Source: Bartonella senegalensis OS02
Lineage (GTDB): Bacteria; Pseudomonadota; Alphaproteobacteria; Rhizobiales; Rhizobiaceae
DNA: 64,000 nucleotides
Direction: 5' to 3'
Assembly (NCBI RefSeq): GCF_000312545.1
Contig: NZ_HE997541.1
Span: forward strand, 149,444 to 213,443
Of this stretch, positions 32,616 through 42,734 are shown one piece after another. The notes below the pieces were generated by a model that searched no databases, was not told where the DNA came from, and saw only the letters and a list, made by a program, of their open reading frames with translations. The translations under genes and the position numbers were made by a program. How positions within the stretch are numbered: the first letter of the stretch is position 1; each line of letters begins with the position of its first letter.

Positions 32616-34953
32616 CTAAGCTTTGCTCACAAAACTATCGAGTACACGTTTTTCTCCTGCTTTCTCAAATGCAATGGTTAATTTGTGACCATCTATTGCG
32701 CAGATATAACCATAACCGAATTTTATGTGAAAAATTCGATCATTGATTGAAAAACTTGATGGAATTTCAGAGACTGATTGAGCGATGACTTTTCCTTCAA
32801 TGTTTTTTTGTTCGCGTTTTTGTTTTGGTGTCGAATACTCATTATAAAAGGGATTGTGATGTTTAAAGTGCGACTTCCCATAACCACCATAAGATGTTTC
32901 CATTTCTACAACTTCGATATGTTCTTCTGGTAATTCATTCAGAAAACGAGAGGGAAGGGTAGATTGCCAAAATCCATGAATTCGCCGATTGGAGACAAAC
33001 CATATGTGCAAATGCTTTTTTGCTCTTGTTATCCCTACATAAGCTAGTCGTCGTTCTTCCTCTAATCCTGAACGTCCACCTTCATCTAATGAACGCTGAT
33101 GAGGAAAGAGACCTTCTTCCCAACCAGGAAGAAAGACTGTTTCAAATTCAAGCCCTTTTGCTGAATGAAGAGTCATAATGTTGATCGCATCAGTATTTTC
33201 ATTATTTTCAGCATCCATAACCAGCGCAACATGTTCTAAAAAGCTAGGGAGACTTTCGAATTGTTCCATAGAGCGGACCATTTCTTTGAGGTTTTCTAGG
33301 CGTGTTGGTGCTTCCGGTGAGCGATCTTCTAGCCACATAGTTGTATAGCCTGAATCCTCTAGGATTATTTCGGCAAGCTCTCTATGGGGTGTGTTTTGGA
33401 GCATATTTTGCCAACGACGGAAGTTTTCCACAACGCTTCGCAAGGCGCTGCGTGCTTTAGGTTTTAACTCATCCGTTTCAATGATTTCAGTGGCGGCAAC
33501 AAAGAGAGGGATAGAGCGTGTTCTTGCGCTCTCATAAAGAATGCGCAGAGTAGCATCTCCTAAACCGCGTTTTGGTGTGTTAATAATGCGCTCAAAAGCT
33601 AAGTCATCTGCTGGTTGAACCACAACGCGCAAATAGGCCATAGCATCCCGTATTTCCATGCGTTCATAAAAGCGTGGACCACCAATGACACGGTAATTGA
33701 GACCAAGTGTTACAAAGCGATCTTCAAATTCACGCATCTGGAATGATGCACGCACTAATATAGCCATATGATTTAATGGATGATCGGCTTGTTGCGCGCG
33801 TTCAATTTCTTCTCCAATGGCACGAGCTTCTTCTCCAGAATCCCAAGCAGCATGAATTTTTACTTTTTCTGCTTCGGTCTTTACTTGATCAGAATAAAGT
33901 GTTTTTCCAAGCCTTCCTTGATTATGAGAAATGAGATGAGACGCGGTTTTAAGAATATGGGATGTTGAGCGATAATTGCGTTCTAAACGAATAATTTTTG
34001 CAGAAGGAAAATCTTTTTCAAAACGTAATATGTTATCAACTTGAGCACCACGCCATCCATAAATGGATTGGTCATCATCACCAACACAACAAAGATTGAC
34101 AAATTGTCCTTCAGGTTGTTGTGCCAAAAGGCGGAGCCAAAGATATTGTACTGTGTTTGTATCTTGATATTCGTCTACAAGAATATAGCGGAATTGAGAA
34201 TGATATTGGCGCAGAATGTCTGGGTTATGTTGAAAGAGAGAGAGAGAATGCAATAGAAGATCACCAAAATCGCAGGCATTAAGAGTTTTTAATCTCTCCT
34301 GATAACTACGATAAAGTTCGCGTCCCATGCCGTTGCCAAAGGAGTGGGCATCACTTTCTGAAATATGTTCTGGTGAAAGTCCTTGATTTTTCCAAGAATC
34401 AATCATGATGGCAAGGTTTCGTGCAGGCCAACGCTTATCATCCAATCCTTCAGCTTGAATAAGCTGTTTTAAAAGTCGAGTAACATCATCACTATCAAGA
34501 ATTGTAAAGTTGCTTTTTAAGTTCACAAGTTCTGCATGGCGGCGTAAAATTTTCGCACCAGTGGAATGAAAAGTTCCAAGCCAAGGCATGCCTTCAACAA
34601 TTTCACCTATAAGTTCACCAATACGCATTTTCATTTCACGTGCTGCTTTGTTGGTGAAAGTTACCGCGAGTATTTGCTGAGGAGAAGCAAGTCCGGAGTG
34701 CAAAATATGAGAAATACGTGTTGTCAAAAACGCGCGTTTTCCCAGTGCCGGCACCTGCAAGAACTAAAAGAGGCCCTTCTGTATTCATAACGGCCTGTCG
34801 TTGTTCGGGATTGAGCTTTTCTAAATAATCGACATTATATCGTGTTTTTTCTTGTACCGTTACTGTACGAGGAATTGACCCAAAGTTATTTTCATACTTA
34901 TGGGAAGGGGGTTCATCTTCAAAGAAGGGTATGTGATCGGAAAAATTATTCAT
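32616..34953 (-). pseudogene. uvrD: UvrD/PcrA-type DNA helicase, frameshifted as sequenced
   Basis: SF1A 3'-5' helicase for nucleotide excision and mismatch repair. All motifs are present: LNPEQRQAV, Walker [64 protein letters not shown] and RRLAYVGITRAKK. The N-terminal piece (frame open 34953-34636) and the main piece (open to 32616) are in different frames. Removing one base from the five-A run at 34726-34730 (five T's on the coding strand) reads [10 protein letters not shown] and gives a 778-aa protein of normal size. The shift lies immediately after Walker A, so the gene as given would be dead. A sequencing indel is at least as likely as a real mutation. Confidence 0.9.
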
Positions 34954-35070
34954 TATACCCTCTGTAGTCTTTTTTTTACCGTAGTGCTAGGTCTAAAAAC
35001 CTCTCTTTAAAAAACTATAATAGTTTCAGCTGAATAAAAAGATAGATATCGTAAAAAATAAAAACAAATA

Positions 35071-35322
35071 TTAAAGGCGTTGGGTGAGAACACTCTGAAG
35101 TGCATAAATACGTAATGAAGAGGAAAGATTCACGTGTTGCGGTCTTTTACTGTCAATATCAGAGATAATAAAGGCTAAAGATTGTCCTTTATTCCGTGCT
35201 ATGCTTTTCAAAATATTCAGAAACGGTTGTTCTAAAGATACACTTGTTGCGTGTCCATCAATGCGAACAGATATTTTTTGCAAAGTCACTTTTGACCAAT
35301 CAATAGAATCACTTATGTTCAT
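35071..35322 (-). CDS. Small ribbon-helix-helix domain protein
   Basis: 83 aa. Resembles the alphaproteobacterial RHH_4-type family: KISVRIDGHATSVSLEQPFLNILKSIA followed by QSLAFIISDIDSKRP and SSSLRIYALQSV, i.e. one beta strand and helices that could bind DNA. Target unknown. It forms a small minus-strand group with a DUF4169 protein and SspB, spaced 16 and 12 nt apart, and is probably co-transcribed with them. Confidence 0.75.
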   Translation of the reverse strand: MNISDSIDWSKVTLQKISVRIDGHATSVSLEQPFLNILKSIARNKGQSLAFIISDIDSKRPQHVNLSSSLRIYALQSVLTQRL

Positions 35323-35338
35323 TCTTTCTTACTTTTCT

Positions 35339-35530
35339 TTAATCAGGATCTTTATCAGGACATAAACGATTTTGATCAAAAAATTTCTGTATTTTTAAAG
35401 CTTCTTTTTGTTCAAAAATTTTTTCAGTTTTCATGCGTCCAAAACGATAACGATTCTCTTCTGCATGAACGGTTTGTTCCGCACGTTTTTTTTGCTTTCG
35501 AAATTGGCGAAGGTTAATCAGTTTGCTCAT
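35339..35530 (-). CDS. DUF4169 family small protein
   Basis: 63 aa, highly charged. The opening INLRQFRKQKKRAE and the central ENRYRFGRMKTEKIF match the short alphaproteobacterial DUF4169 family. Function unknown. It sits 12 nt downstream of sspB and upstream of the RHH protein. Confidence 0.78.
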   Translation of the reverse strand: MSKLINLRQFRKQKKRAEQTVHAEENRYRFGRMKTEKIFEQKEALKIQKFFDQNRLCPDKDPD

Positions 35531-35542
35531 AAGAAAAAGTAT

Positions 35543-36091
35543 TTATTTTTTTCGGAAAGAATCTAAAGAAACAACGTCAGCGCTTTGTTTTCTCTCATTG
35601 TTTGAAGAGTCTTTGTTATTTGTTTTAGAACTTTGTTCGTTGGTGAATTTGTTTTCTTTTTTTTGTTTTTCCGATAAAACAACGGGTGTAGACGGGGTAT
35701 TTTCTGAATTTTCATCTTCCTTAGAGTTAAGATCTGAAGGCAAGTCAAATGCTGCTTCAAATGCGGCTACAGGATCATAAAATACTTGGATAGAATGAAA
35801 AGGAATGACCAATTTCTCGCTGATTTCTCTAAAAGAGAGTGTTACCTCAAAAGCTGTTTCTGATATGTTTAAATCTCTAAATTGATGTTGTAATACAATT
35901 GTCATTTGTTCTGGATAACGGCTTTGAAGCCGAGGAGAAATTTTTACTCCTGGTGCATTTGTCAAAAAAGTAATAAAAAAATGGTGATTACCCGGAAGTC
36001 CTGCTTTAGCAACCTCCGATAAAACCTTACGTATAACCCCACGCAGTGCATCCTGAACGAGAATATCGTAACGGATTTGATCTTGAACCAT
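35543..36091 (-). CDS. sspB: SspB-family ClpXP adaptor
   Basis: Adaptor that recognises ssrA-tagged proteins and hands them to ClpXP. 182 aa. The N-terminal 120 or so residues (RYDILVQDALRGVIRKVL, HHFFITFLTNAPGVKISPRL, MTIVLQHQFRDL) fit the alphaproteobacterial SspB fold. A long Lys/Ser/Asn-rich disordered tail follows, ending DVVSLDSFRKK, which resembles the C-terminal ClpX-docking peptide. The tmRNA gene that makes the tag lies about 170 nt upstream on the same strand, a functionally coherent arrangement. Confidence 0.88.
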   Translation of the reverse strand: MVQDQIRYDILVQDALRGVIRKVLSEVAKAGLPGNHHFFITFLTNAPGVKISPRLQSRYPEQMTIVLQHQFRDLNISETAFEVTLSFREISEKLVIPFHSIQVFYDPVAAFEAAFDLPSDLNSKEDENSENTPSTPVVLSEKQKKENKFTNEQSSKTNNKDSSNNERKQSADVVSLDSFRKK

Positions 36092-36261
36092 CGAAATTTA
36101 TTCCTTTTATTTTACACAGCAGTTGAACATGAACGATATCGTGCAATGAAATGTTTCTTTAAGTTAGCAATATTTTATCTATGATGCATCTCATTAATCG
36201 CGAAAATACTCAATTTTATGATAAATAGTATTTGAAAGTTCAATCAATTATACTCACAAAA

Positions 36262-36585
36262 GTGAAGGCTTCTGTTGCCAGGTGCCTTCGGACCCCGCTT
36301 AAACCTGCGACGGTTTAAGGCTTAGTTTGAAACATTCACACTGCCTTAAGCAGCGAGACGTGCTTCCGCATAGTTGTCATTTGCAACTACTCATTTAGTC
36401 CGATAACGGTGGTACTATGCCGAGTAAAAGAGCAATCTTTACACTCTTGTCGATCCTATTTCGCCCCCACCAAAATATAATCTGTGTCTCTTATATTTTG
36501 GTGGAGGCGCCGGGTACCGCCCCCGGGTCCAATAAGTTTATTTCATTGTCCATTTATTACCATAGCTGGTAAGCCAGCTCTTTAA
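36262..36585 (-). ncRNA. ssrA: Two-piece (circularly permuted) tmRNA
   Basis: Ribosome rescue RNA. On the minus strand the tag frame at 36384-36346 reads ANDNYAEARLAA then TAA, a typical alphaproteobacterial degradation tag. The acceptor piece lies upstream and ends in encoded ACCA (36499). Its CGCCTCC pairs over 7 bp with GGGGGCG (36468-36462), the 5' end of the coding piece. The roughly 30 nt between them is the loop removed by processing. A 6-bp hairpin (36564-36579) lies in the acceptor piece, and an 8-bp hairpin CTTAAACC/GGTTTAAG lies downstream of the tag. Outer ends are approximate. SspB, which recognises the tag, is encoded just downstream. Confidence 0.95.
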
Positions 36586-36712
36586 ATATAGATGAAGAAC
36601 GGTCTTTGGAAAAGGGGGGGGTTGTTAATATTTTAAATCCTCTAGTTATTTATGGAGTGATAGAATGCGATTGTAAAATAGCTTTTTGTTTTTGGAGAGG
36701 AGATGTTGCAGA

Positions 36713-37018
36713 ATGACAAATGATCTAGCAGATATTAAACTATACGATCCAAATCCCGATGAAGCTGCAATAGAACGGCTTCGTCATCGTTTGGCTTTGG
36801 TGATGAAAAAGCAGGATGCGTCGCTTGTTGCGACATCGGATCCAAAAGAGTTAGAGCGTGTTGAAAAATGGGTTCAAGATGTTTTAGGTGCTGATACACA
36901 GAGTGCTAAGAGGGGTGTTTCAAAAGTTGCAGACATGATGTCTGGAGATCGCAGAAAAAGCCGTATGACTTTTTATTATTTGGTAGCCAAACACTTAAAC
37001 GCACTTCATAAAATTTAA
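36713..37018 (+). CDS. DUF2853 family protein
   Basis: About 101 aa, all-helical by composition. DIKLYDPNPDEAAIERL, the QDASLVATSDPKELERV stretch and DRRKSRMTFYYLVAKHL fit the DUF2853 family. Function unknown. ATG 36713 is preferred; the frame is open to 36686, but a GGAGAGGAG ribosome site lies just ahead of 36713. Followed by a bidirectional terminator. Confidence 0.8.
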   Translation: MTNDLADIKLYDPNPDEAAIERLRHRLALVMKKQDASLVATSDPKELERVEKWVQDVLGADTQSAKRGVSKVADMMSGDRRKSRMTFYYLVAKHLNALHKI

Positions 37019-37054
37019 ATACGATTATAATTGAATTTTATACAATCCTTCCAA

Positions 37055-37080
37055 AAAAAGCCCAAGTCATTGGGCTTTTT
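37055..37080. terminator. Bidirectional intrinsic terminator
   Basis: AAAAAGCCCAA, loop GTCA, TTGGGCTTTTT. It lies between the convergent DUF2853 gene (+) and the first MHS transporter (-), and works on paper in both directions. Confidence 0.9.
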
Positions 37081-37097
37081 CGTTTAATGGAAAAAGT

Positions 37098-38405
37098 TTA
37101 CGGAGTTTTATCATCTTGGAGGTATCCTCCTTTACTCATATTCGGTACAAAGAGAAGTGCTATGAATGCAATGATCATCACACCGGTTATGTAAAAATAA
37201 AAGAGGGATTCATGTCCCATATTTTTTAATCCAAGTGCCACAGATTCGGCAGAGCCACCAAATAATGCATTTCCAATAGCGTGAGAAAGACTCACTCCTA
37301 GTGCTCGTACTGAAGCAGGGAACATTGCTGATTTTACGACGCCAGAGATCGATGTATACATACTCATAATAGCAAGCATGCCAATAATGACGGATAGAGC
37401 AATCCATGGACTATTTGTGTTGCCGATTATGCTAAGTCCAGGAAATGTAAAGACTGCGGAGAGTACGCTCCAAATGATGAGTAAAGTTTTGGTGCCAATT
37501 TTATCGGCTAGGATACCAGCTAGAGGTTGGAATAATATGAAAATAAACAATGCGACAGTCATTATTGTGGTGGCAGTATGTTTATCAAATCCGGTGGTTG
37601 TGATCAGATATTTCTGCATATAAGTTGTACAGGTATAAAAGGTGAGAGAGCCTCCTGATGCAAAGAGAGCAATTATAATAAAGGCTTTGCTGTGTTTGGT
37701 AAAAAGTTCTTTAAGACTCCCTGTGTTTCTTTGCGAGCGACTTTCTTTAGTTGTTGTTTCAGGGAGCGAACGACGCAGATAAATTGCAACCACTGCTCCA
37801 CATCCTCCAATGACAAAGGGAATACGCCAACCCCATGCTTTTAGCTGATCTTCGTTAAGGTAAAGTGCTAGAACAAATATAATAAAACTAGCGATAAGTT
37901 GTCCGGTAATAAGTGTGCCAGATTGAAAAGAAGCAAAAAATCCACGATGCTTTTTTAGGGCAACCTCACTCATATATGTTGCTGCTGTACCATATTCACC
38001 ACCCGCTGAAAGTCCTTGCATCATTCGGATTAAAAGTAGAAGGATTGCTGCTGTTACTCCAAGAGTTTCGTAAGTGGGAAGTATGGCGATGAGGAAAGAA
38101 CCGCTACACATCATAAAAATAGAGATGAGCATGGAGCGTTTTCGTCCATAGCGGTCGGCAATGAAGCCGAACAGCCATGCTCCAATAGGGCGCATAAGAA
38201 AACCAATAAAAAAGACTCCTGCACTTTTTAACAGTTCTGTAACAACATTACCACCTGACGGAAAGAATTGTGAGGCAAAGTAGATTGATGTAAATGAATA
38301 AATATAAAAATCATACCATTCTACGAGATTTCCTGATGCGCTGGCCATGATAGCAAAGATACGTTTCTTTCTATCATCTGCTGCTAAAGTTGTTTCACTT
38401 GTCAT
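37098..38405 (-). CDS. MHS-family MFS transporter, copy 1
   Basis: 435-aa metabolite:H+ symporter of the major facilitator superfamily with 12 predicted membrane segments. Family motifs: SASGNLVEWYDFYIYSF at the N terminus, FLMRPIGAWLFGFIADRYG followed by RKR (loop 2-3), and GLSAGGEYGTAATYMSE. Relatives carry alpha-ketoglutarate, citrate, shikimate or osmolytes; the substrate cannot be read from sequence. First of three tandem paralogues. Segments match copy 2 or copy 3 in a mosaic way. Followed by its own terminator. Confidence 0.9.
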   Translation of the reverse strand: MTSETTLAADDRKKRIFAIMASASGNLVEWYDFYIYSFTSIYFASQFFPSGGNVVTELLKSAGVFFIGFLMRPIGAWLFGFIADRYGRKRSMLISIFMMCSGSFLIAILPTYETLGVTAAILLLLIRMMQGLSAGGEYGTAATYMSEVALKKHRGFFASFQSGTLITGQLIASFIIFVLALYLNEDQLKAWGWRIPFVIGGCGAVVAIYLRRSLPETTTKESRSQRNTGSLKELFTKHSKAFIIIALFASGGSLTFYTCTTYMQKYLITTTGFDKHTATTIMTVALFIFILFQPLAGILADKIGTKTLLIIWSVLSAVFTFPGLSIIGNTNSPWIALSVIIGMLAIMSMYTSISGVVKSAMFPASVRALGVSLSHAIGNALFGGSAESVALGLKNMGHESLFYFYITGVMIIAFIALLFVPNMSKGGYLQDDKTP

Positions 38406-38901
38406 GAAATGTTCCCCTTATAGATTTGTAATTTATTTTTTATAGTTAAGTTTGTTTCATGATTTGTATCATGAAAATAGAATTATAATAGTGAGAATTT
38501 CTTATGAAAGCTATTGGAGATGATTTATTTGGATTATAAGCTTGAGCATTTTGAGGGCGTTTTTTGCAGGATAAAGCGTGTCCAAGTGAAGCTAAGGAGG
38601 AAAGAGTGCATTGAAAAATAGCTTCAAGCTTGGTGAAATGTTGATAAAAGAGTTGTTAATGGCTGTTTTTAAAAGTTTCGATAGGATCTTTGAAGAGTGC
38701 AAAAGGTTATATAAATTTTTATTATTACGTCACTCAATGATCAAAAATATTTGAATAATCTCAACAATATAGATTTTTTACAGGTATTCTCTACCTTGTA
38801 AAGCAGCACGATATTTCTTTCTATAAGGTAAACTGTGAAACTATAAAGAGAGAATTATTTTATGTTTGTTGTTTCTTTTATTGGATTTTACAGCACTCAT
38901 G
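38406..38901. other. Gene-free stretch upstream of MHS copy 1
   Basis: AT-rich, no gene recognised. The part next to copy 1 (about 38405-38450) resembles the leader of copy 2 (about 40253-40300), both with TGTTCCCCTT close to the start codon, so the 5' UTR was duplicated with the gene. Confidence 0.5.
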
Positions 38902-38928
38902 AAAAAAGCCCAATTGCTCGGGCTTTTT
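38902..38928 (-). terminator. Intrinsic terminator of MHS copy 2
   Basis: AAAAAGCCC / GGGCTTTTT stem with an 8-nt loop, 18 nt past the copy 2 stop. Confidence 0.85.
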
Positions 38929-38945
38929 GTATTCTGTGTAGAAAT

Positions 38946-40253
38946 TTAATGGACCTCATCGTCTTTCAGATATCCTCCCTTGTTTATATCAGGCATTAAG
39001 AGAATCGAGATGAGTGCAATGATCATCATACCAACTATGTAAAAAGGAAAAATAGTTTCATGTCCTATATTTTTTAATCCAAGTGCTACATATTCCGCAG
39101 AGCCACCAAACAATGCATTGCCAATGGCAAAAGCAAAACCAACTCCGATTGCTCGGATTGAGGCAGGGAACAGTTCTGCTTTTATGATGCCAGCAATGGA
39201 TGTATAAAAACTCATAATACAAAGCATTCCAATAACGATTGATAGTGCAACCCATGCGTTATGGGCATTCCCAATCATTTTAAGTCCAGGAATTGTACAG
39301 AGGATGGATAGGGTCCCCCAACTGATCAGTGAAATTCTTGCTCCAATTTTATCAGCTAGAAAACCAAAGAGGGGTTGGAGTAACACAAAAACAAAAAGCG
39401 CTGCAGTCATGATCGTTGTTGCAGTATATTTATCAAAACCGCTCGTCATGATCAGATATTTTTGCATATAAATGGTGTAGGTATAAAATGTGAGCGATCC
39501 TCCAGCTGTGAAGCCAACAACCAAAAAGAAAGCTTTTTGGTGGTTGCGTAAAAGTTCTTTAAGGCTACCAGCATGTTGTTTTGAGCGGCTTTTTTCTGTG
39601 GTTGTTTCATGGAGCGAGCTACGCAGATAAATTGCAATCATTGCTCCAAAGCCACCAATCATAAAAGGAATACGCCAGCCCCATGCTTTTAACTGATCTT
39701 CGTTAAGGTAAAGTGCTAGAACAAATATAATAAAACTGGCAAGAAGTTGTCCGGTAATAAGTGTGGCATATTGAAAAGAAGCAAAGAGCCCTCTGTGCTT
39801 TTTCAAAGCAACCTCGCTCATATAAGTTGCTGTTGTACCATATTCGCCGCCAACTGAGAGTCCTTGAAACATACGGATTAAAAGCAAAAGGAAGGCTGCT
39901 GTCATTCCTAGAGTTTTGTAGGTGGGAAGTATGGCAATAAGAAAAGAGCCAGCACACATCATAAAAACAGAAATAAGCATTGAACGTTTGCGTCCATAAC
40001 GGTCGGCAATGAAGCCGAACAGCCATGCTCCAATTGGACGCATAAGAAAACCAATAAAAAAGATTCCTGCGGTTTTTAACAGTTGTGTAACATCATTATT
40101 ATCATCAGGAAAAAATTCTGAAGCAAAATAAATTGATGCAAAAGAATAAATATAAAAATCATACCATTCTACCAGATTTCCTGATGCACTCGATATGATA
40201 GCCCAAATACGTTTTCTTGTATCATGGGGTACTAAAATTGTTCCGCTTGTCAT
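38946..40253 (-). CDS. MHS-family MFS transporter, copy 2
   Basis: 435 aa, 12 predicted membrane segments, with the same motifs as copy 1 (SSASGNLVEWYDFYIYSF, FLMRPIGAWLFGFIADRYG, GLSVGGEYGTTATYMSE). The stretch SFIIFVLALYLNEDQLKAWG is identical to copy 1, while AFFLVVGFTAGGSLTFYT and IGMLCIMSFYTS are closer to copy 3. A substitution to YTIYMQKYLIMTSGFDKY in the middle loop region, where copies 1 and 3 are identical, may mark a different substrate. Own terminator and a 1.1-kb gene-free upstream gap. Confidence 0.9.
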   Translation of the reverse strand: MTSGTILVPHDTRKRIWAIISSASGNLVEWYDFYIYSFASIYFASEFFPDDNNDVTQLLKTAGIFFIGFLMRPIGAWLFGFIADRYGRKRSMLISVFMMCAGSFLIAILPTYKTLGMTAAFLLLLIRMFQGLSVGGEYGTTATYMSEVALKKHRGLFASFQYATLITGQLLASFIIFVLALYLNEDQLKAWGWRIPFMIGGFGAMIAIYLRSSLHETTTEKSRSKQHAGSLKELLRNHQKAFFLVVGFTAGGSLTFYTYTIYMQKYLIMTSGFDKYTATTIMTAALFVFVLLQPLFGFLADKIGARISLISWGTLSILCTIPGLKMIGNAHNAWVALSIVIGMLCIMSFYTSIAGIIKAELFPASIRAIGVGFAFAIGNALFGGSAEYVALGLKNIGHETIFPFYIVGMMIIALISILLMPDINKGGYLKDDEVH

Positions 40254-41383
40254 AAAATGTTCCCCTTTTAGATTTTGTATTCATTTTTTTATTAAAATTA
40301 TTTTATAATCTACCTTACAGTATTCAATTAGAGAAGAGTAGTCTTGTAGATAGAGAATGGTAGTTTTGTAGAAAAGCTGTTTGATATAGTTTATTCCATT
40401 TATCTTTTAGGAATTTTTCATTTTTCTACTAATTTATATCAAACTGTATTTTGATTTTTTATTAAATATTAAAAAAATGATACAATGAGCTTTAGCATTC
40501 AAATTAAAAGAGCATTGCAAGAAAATGGGTTTGTAATGGGAGATGCAGTGTCATTTTCATTGTTGAAAAATGAAGAAACTGTGTTTTTATGATTTCTGAG
40601 AGAGGCATAAGGTTTATCTTTTGAAAAGGTTCAGATGCTCTCTTGAAAATGAATGCTTTGCGCGCAAAGGCAGTTTTGGTTTGCAGCTACCGGTTGTGTT
40701 ATGGGGCAGTTTTTGATCGATGTTCTCGTGATTAAATCGCATTATTTTGACTATGGTTAAGAAAAATAAAGTCTCTTTACTTGATTGTGAATTTTGATAC
40801 ACACAAAACACTTGGAGAGGTCTGATATTTCCATTTATGTCGTTTCAGTGATTTTGAAAGTGGCGCTCTTAAGTGTATTTGTGCGTTTCTTTGGTCTTTA
40901 TCAATAGAGTTATACTGTTTCAAAAAATATTGATTTTTAATGCTTTCACTATAATGGAGCAAAATTTTAGCTTTTCTTGAGAGGCATTTATTATTGCACA
41001 GAGATGTGATGATAATCCACAATCCGCATATTTACAGCTGAAAACGGTGTTGCTGTTTATTCTTGTGAATTGGTCTTGTTGTGAAAAAGAAGATGGATGA
41101 GGCAAGCGCGGTTTTTGTTAAAGGAATAAGTAATTTCTAAAAGAGATTGAGTATTTTTTCTAAAGCTTTTTTTATGAAAGATAAAAATTTTTTTGATTTT
41201 TAAGTGTGTTGAGGAGTAGAAGAAGCAAGTGATACTTGTGATAATATAAGAAATTTTACTTTTTATGGGTGCATATTTTAGCCAGAAATATGGCTTTGCT
41301 TTGTTACCAGAAATAGGGGTGAAAATCTTAAAAACACTTACTTTCATTTTATATGACATATGTAAAAATTATATAACATATGT
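40254..41383. other. Gene-free stretch between MHS copies 2 and 3
   Basis: About 1.1 kb without a convincing gene. A 35-codon frame at 40484 (MSFSIQIKRALQ...) follows a TATAAT-like run, but has no family I know. A short direct repeat of ACATATGTAAAAA occurs at about 41356 and 41377, just before the copy 3 terminator. Confidence 0.45.
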
Positions 41384-41411
41384 AAAAAAGCTCAGTTGCC
41401 TGAGCTTTTTT
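41384..41411 (-). terminator. Intrinsic terminator of MHS copy 3
   Basis: Perfect 12-bp stem AAAAAAGCTCAG / CTGAGCTTTTTT with loop TTGC, 15 nt past the copy 3 stop. Confidence 0.9.
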
Positions 41412-41426
41412 ATTTAATATAAAAAG

Positions 41427-42734
41427 TTAATTAATATCGTCGCCTTGCAGGTATCCCTTTTTTCGAGCATCTGGCATCAAGAGAATTGCGATAAATGCAA
41501 TGATCATCATACCAGCTATGTAAAAATGAAAGACAGATTCATACCCGATCTTTTTAAATTCGAGTGCTACAGTTTCAGCAGAACCACCAAATATTGCATT
41601 TGCAATAGCATAAGAGAGGCCAACTCCCATTGCGCGTACTGAAGCAGGAAACATTTCTGCTTTTACGATACCAGAAACGGACGTATAAAAACTCATAATA
41701 CAGAGCATTCCAATAACGACGAATAATGCAACCCACGCATCATGAGTATTCCCAATTATTTTAAGTGCGGGAATTACACAGATAATGGATAAAGTACTCC
41801 AAGTAAGCAGGGAAGCTTTCGTACCAATTTTATCGGCTAGCGAACCAAAGAGAGGTTGGAGTAACATGAAAACAAACAATGCCGCCGTCATTATTGTTGT
41901 GGCAGTATGTTTATCAAATCCAGTAGTTGTGATCAGATATTTTTGCATGTAAGTCGTACAGGTATAAAATGTGAGTGATCCTCCAGCTGTGAAACCAATA
42001 ACGAGAAAGAAAGCTTTTCTGTGGTTGCAGAGAAGCTCTTTAAGACTGCCAGCTTGTTTTTTAGAACGACTTTCTTCTGTGGTTGTTTCATGAAGTGAAC
42101 GACGCAGATAAATTGCAACAATTGCCCCACATCCACCAATTGCAAAAGGAATACGCCAACCCCATGCTTTTAACTGATCTTCTGTTAAATACAAGGCTAG
42201 AGTAAACATAACGAGACTGGCAAGAAGTTGACCACCAATGAGTGTTGCATATTGGAAAGAGCTAAAGAAACCACGACGATTTTTGAGAGCAATTTCGCTC
42301 ATGTAAGTTGCTGTTGTTCCATATTCACCCCCAACCGAGAGTCCTTGAAGCATGCGCAGTAAAATAAGCAGAACCGCTGCTGTTGCTCCAATCGTTTCAT
42401 AGGTGGGAAGGAGGGCAATAAGGAACGAGCCACCACACATCATAAAAACTGAAATAAGTAAGGAACGCTTACGTCCATAGCGATCAGCAATAAATCCAAA
42501 CAACCAGCCACCAATTGGGCGCATGAGGAAGCCGATAAAAAAGACAACAGAAGATTTTAAAAGTTCGGTAACAACATCCCCATCAGAGGGAAAAAACTGT
42601 GATGCAAAATAAATGGACGTAAAAGAATAAACATAAAAATCATACCATTCTACCAGATTACCTGATGCACTCGATATGATAGAGAGCACACGTTTCCTTG
42701 TGTCATGCGGTGCTAGAATTTTTTCATTCTCCAT
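41427..42734 (-). CDS. MHS-family MFS transporter, copy 3
   Basis: 435 aa from ATG 42734, the same length as copies 1 and 2. The frame is open to 42776 but those 14 extra residues have no match in the paralogues, and AAGGGA lies 7 nt before 42734. Motifs: SASGNLVEWYDFYVYSF, FLMRPIGGWLFGFIADRYG and GLSVGGEYGTTATYMSE. Most divergent at DNA level from copies 1 and 2 in the middle, yet it shares an exact 25-residue block with copy 1 around YMQKYLITTTGFDKH. Substrate unknown. Confidence 0.9.
   Translation of the reverse strand: MENEKILAPHDTRKRVLSIISSASGNLVEWYDFYVYSFTSIYFASQFFPSDGDVVTELLKSSVVFFIGFLMRPIGGWLFGFIADRYGRKRSLLISVFMMCGGSFLIALLPTYETIGATAAVLLILLRMLQGLSVGGEYGTTATYMSEIALKNRRGFFSSFQYATLIGGQLLASLVMFTLALYLTEDQLKAWGWRIPFAIGGCGAIVAIYLRRSLHETTTEESRSKKQAGSLKELLCNHRKAFFLVIGFTAGGSLTFYTCTTYMQKYLITTTGFDKHTATTIMTAALFVFMLLQPLFGSLADKIGTKASLLTWSTLSIICVIPALKIIGNTHDAWVALFVVIGMLCIMSFYTSVSGIVKAEMFPASVRAMGVGLSYAIANAIFGGSAETVALEFKKIGYESVFHFYIAGMMIIAFIAILLMPDARKKGYLQGDDIN

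Noticed and set aside
36379..36420. Plus-strand reading of the 36.3-36.6 kb structured region as a riboswitch or tRNA-like element
   Set aside because: Read on the minus strand it gives the tag frame and a paired acceptor stem of a permuted tmRNA, which explains the structure.
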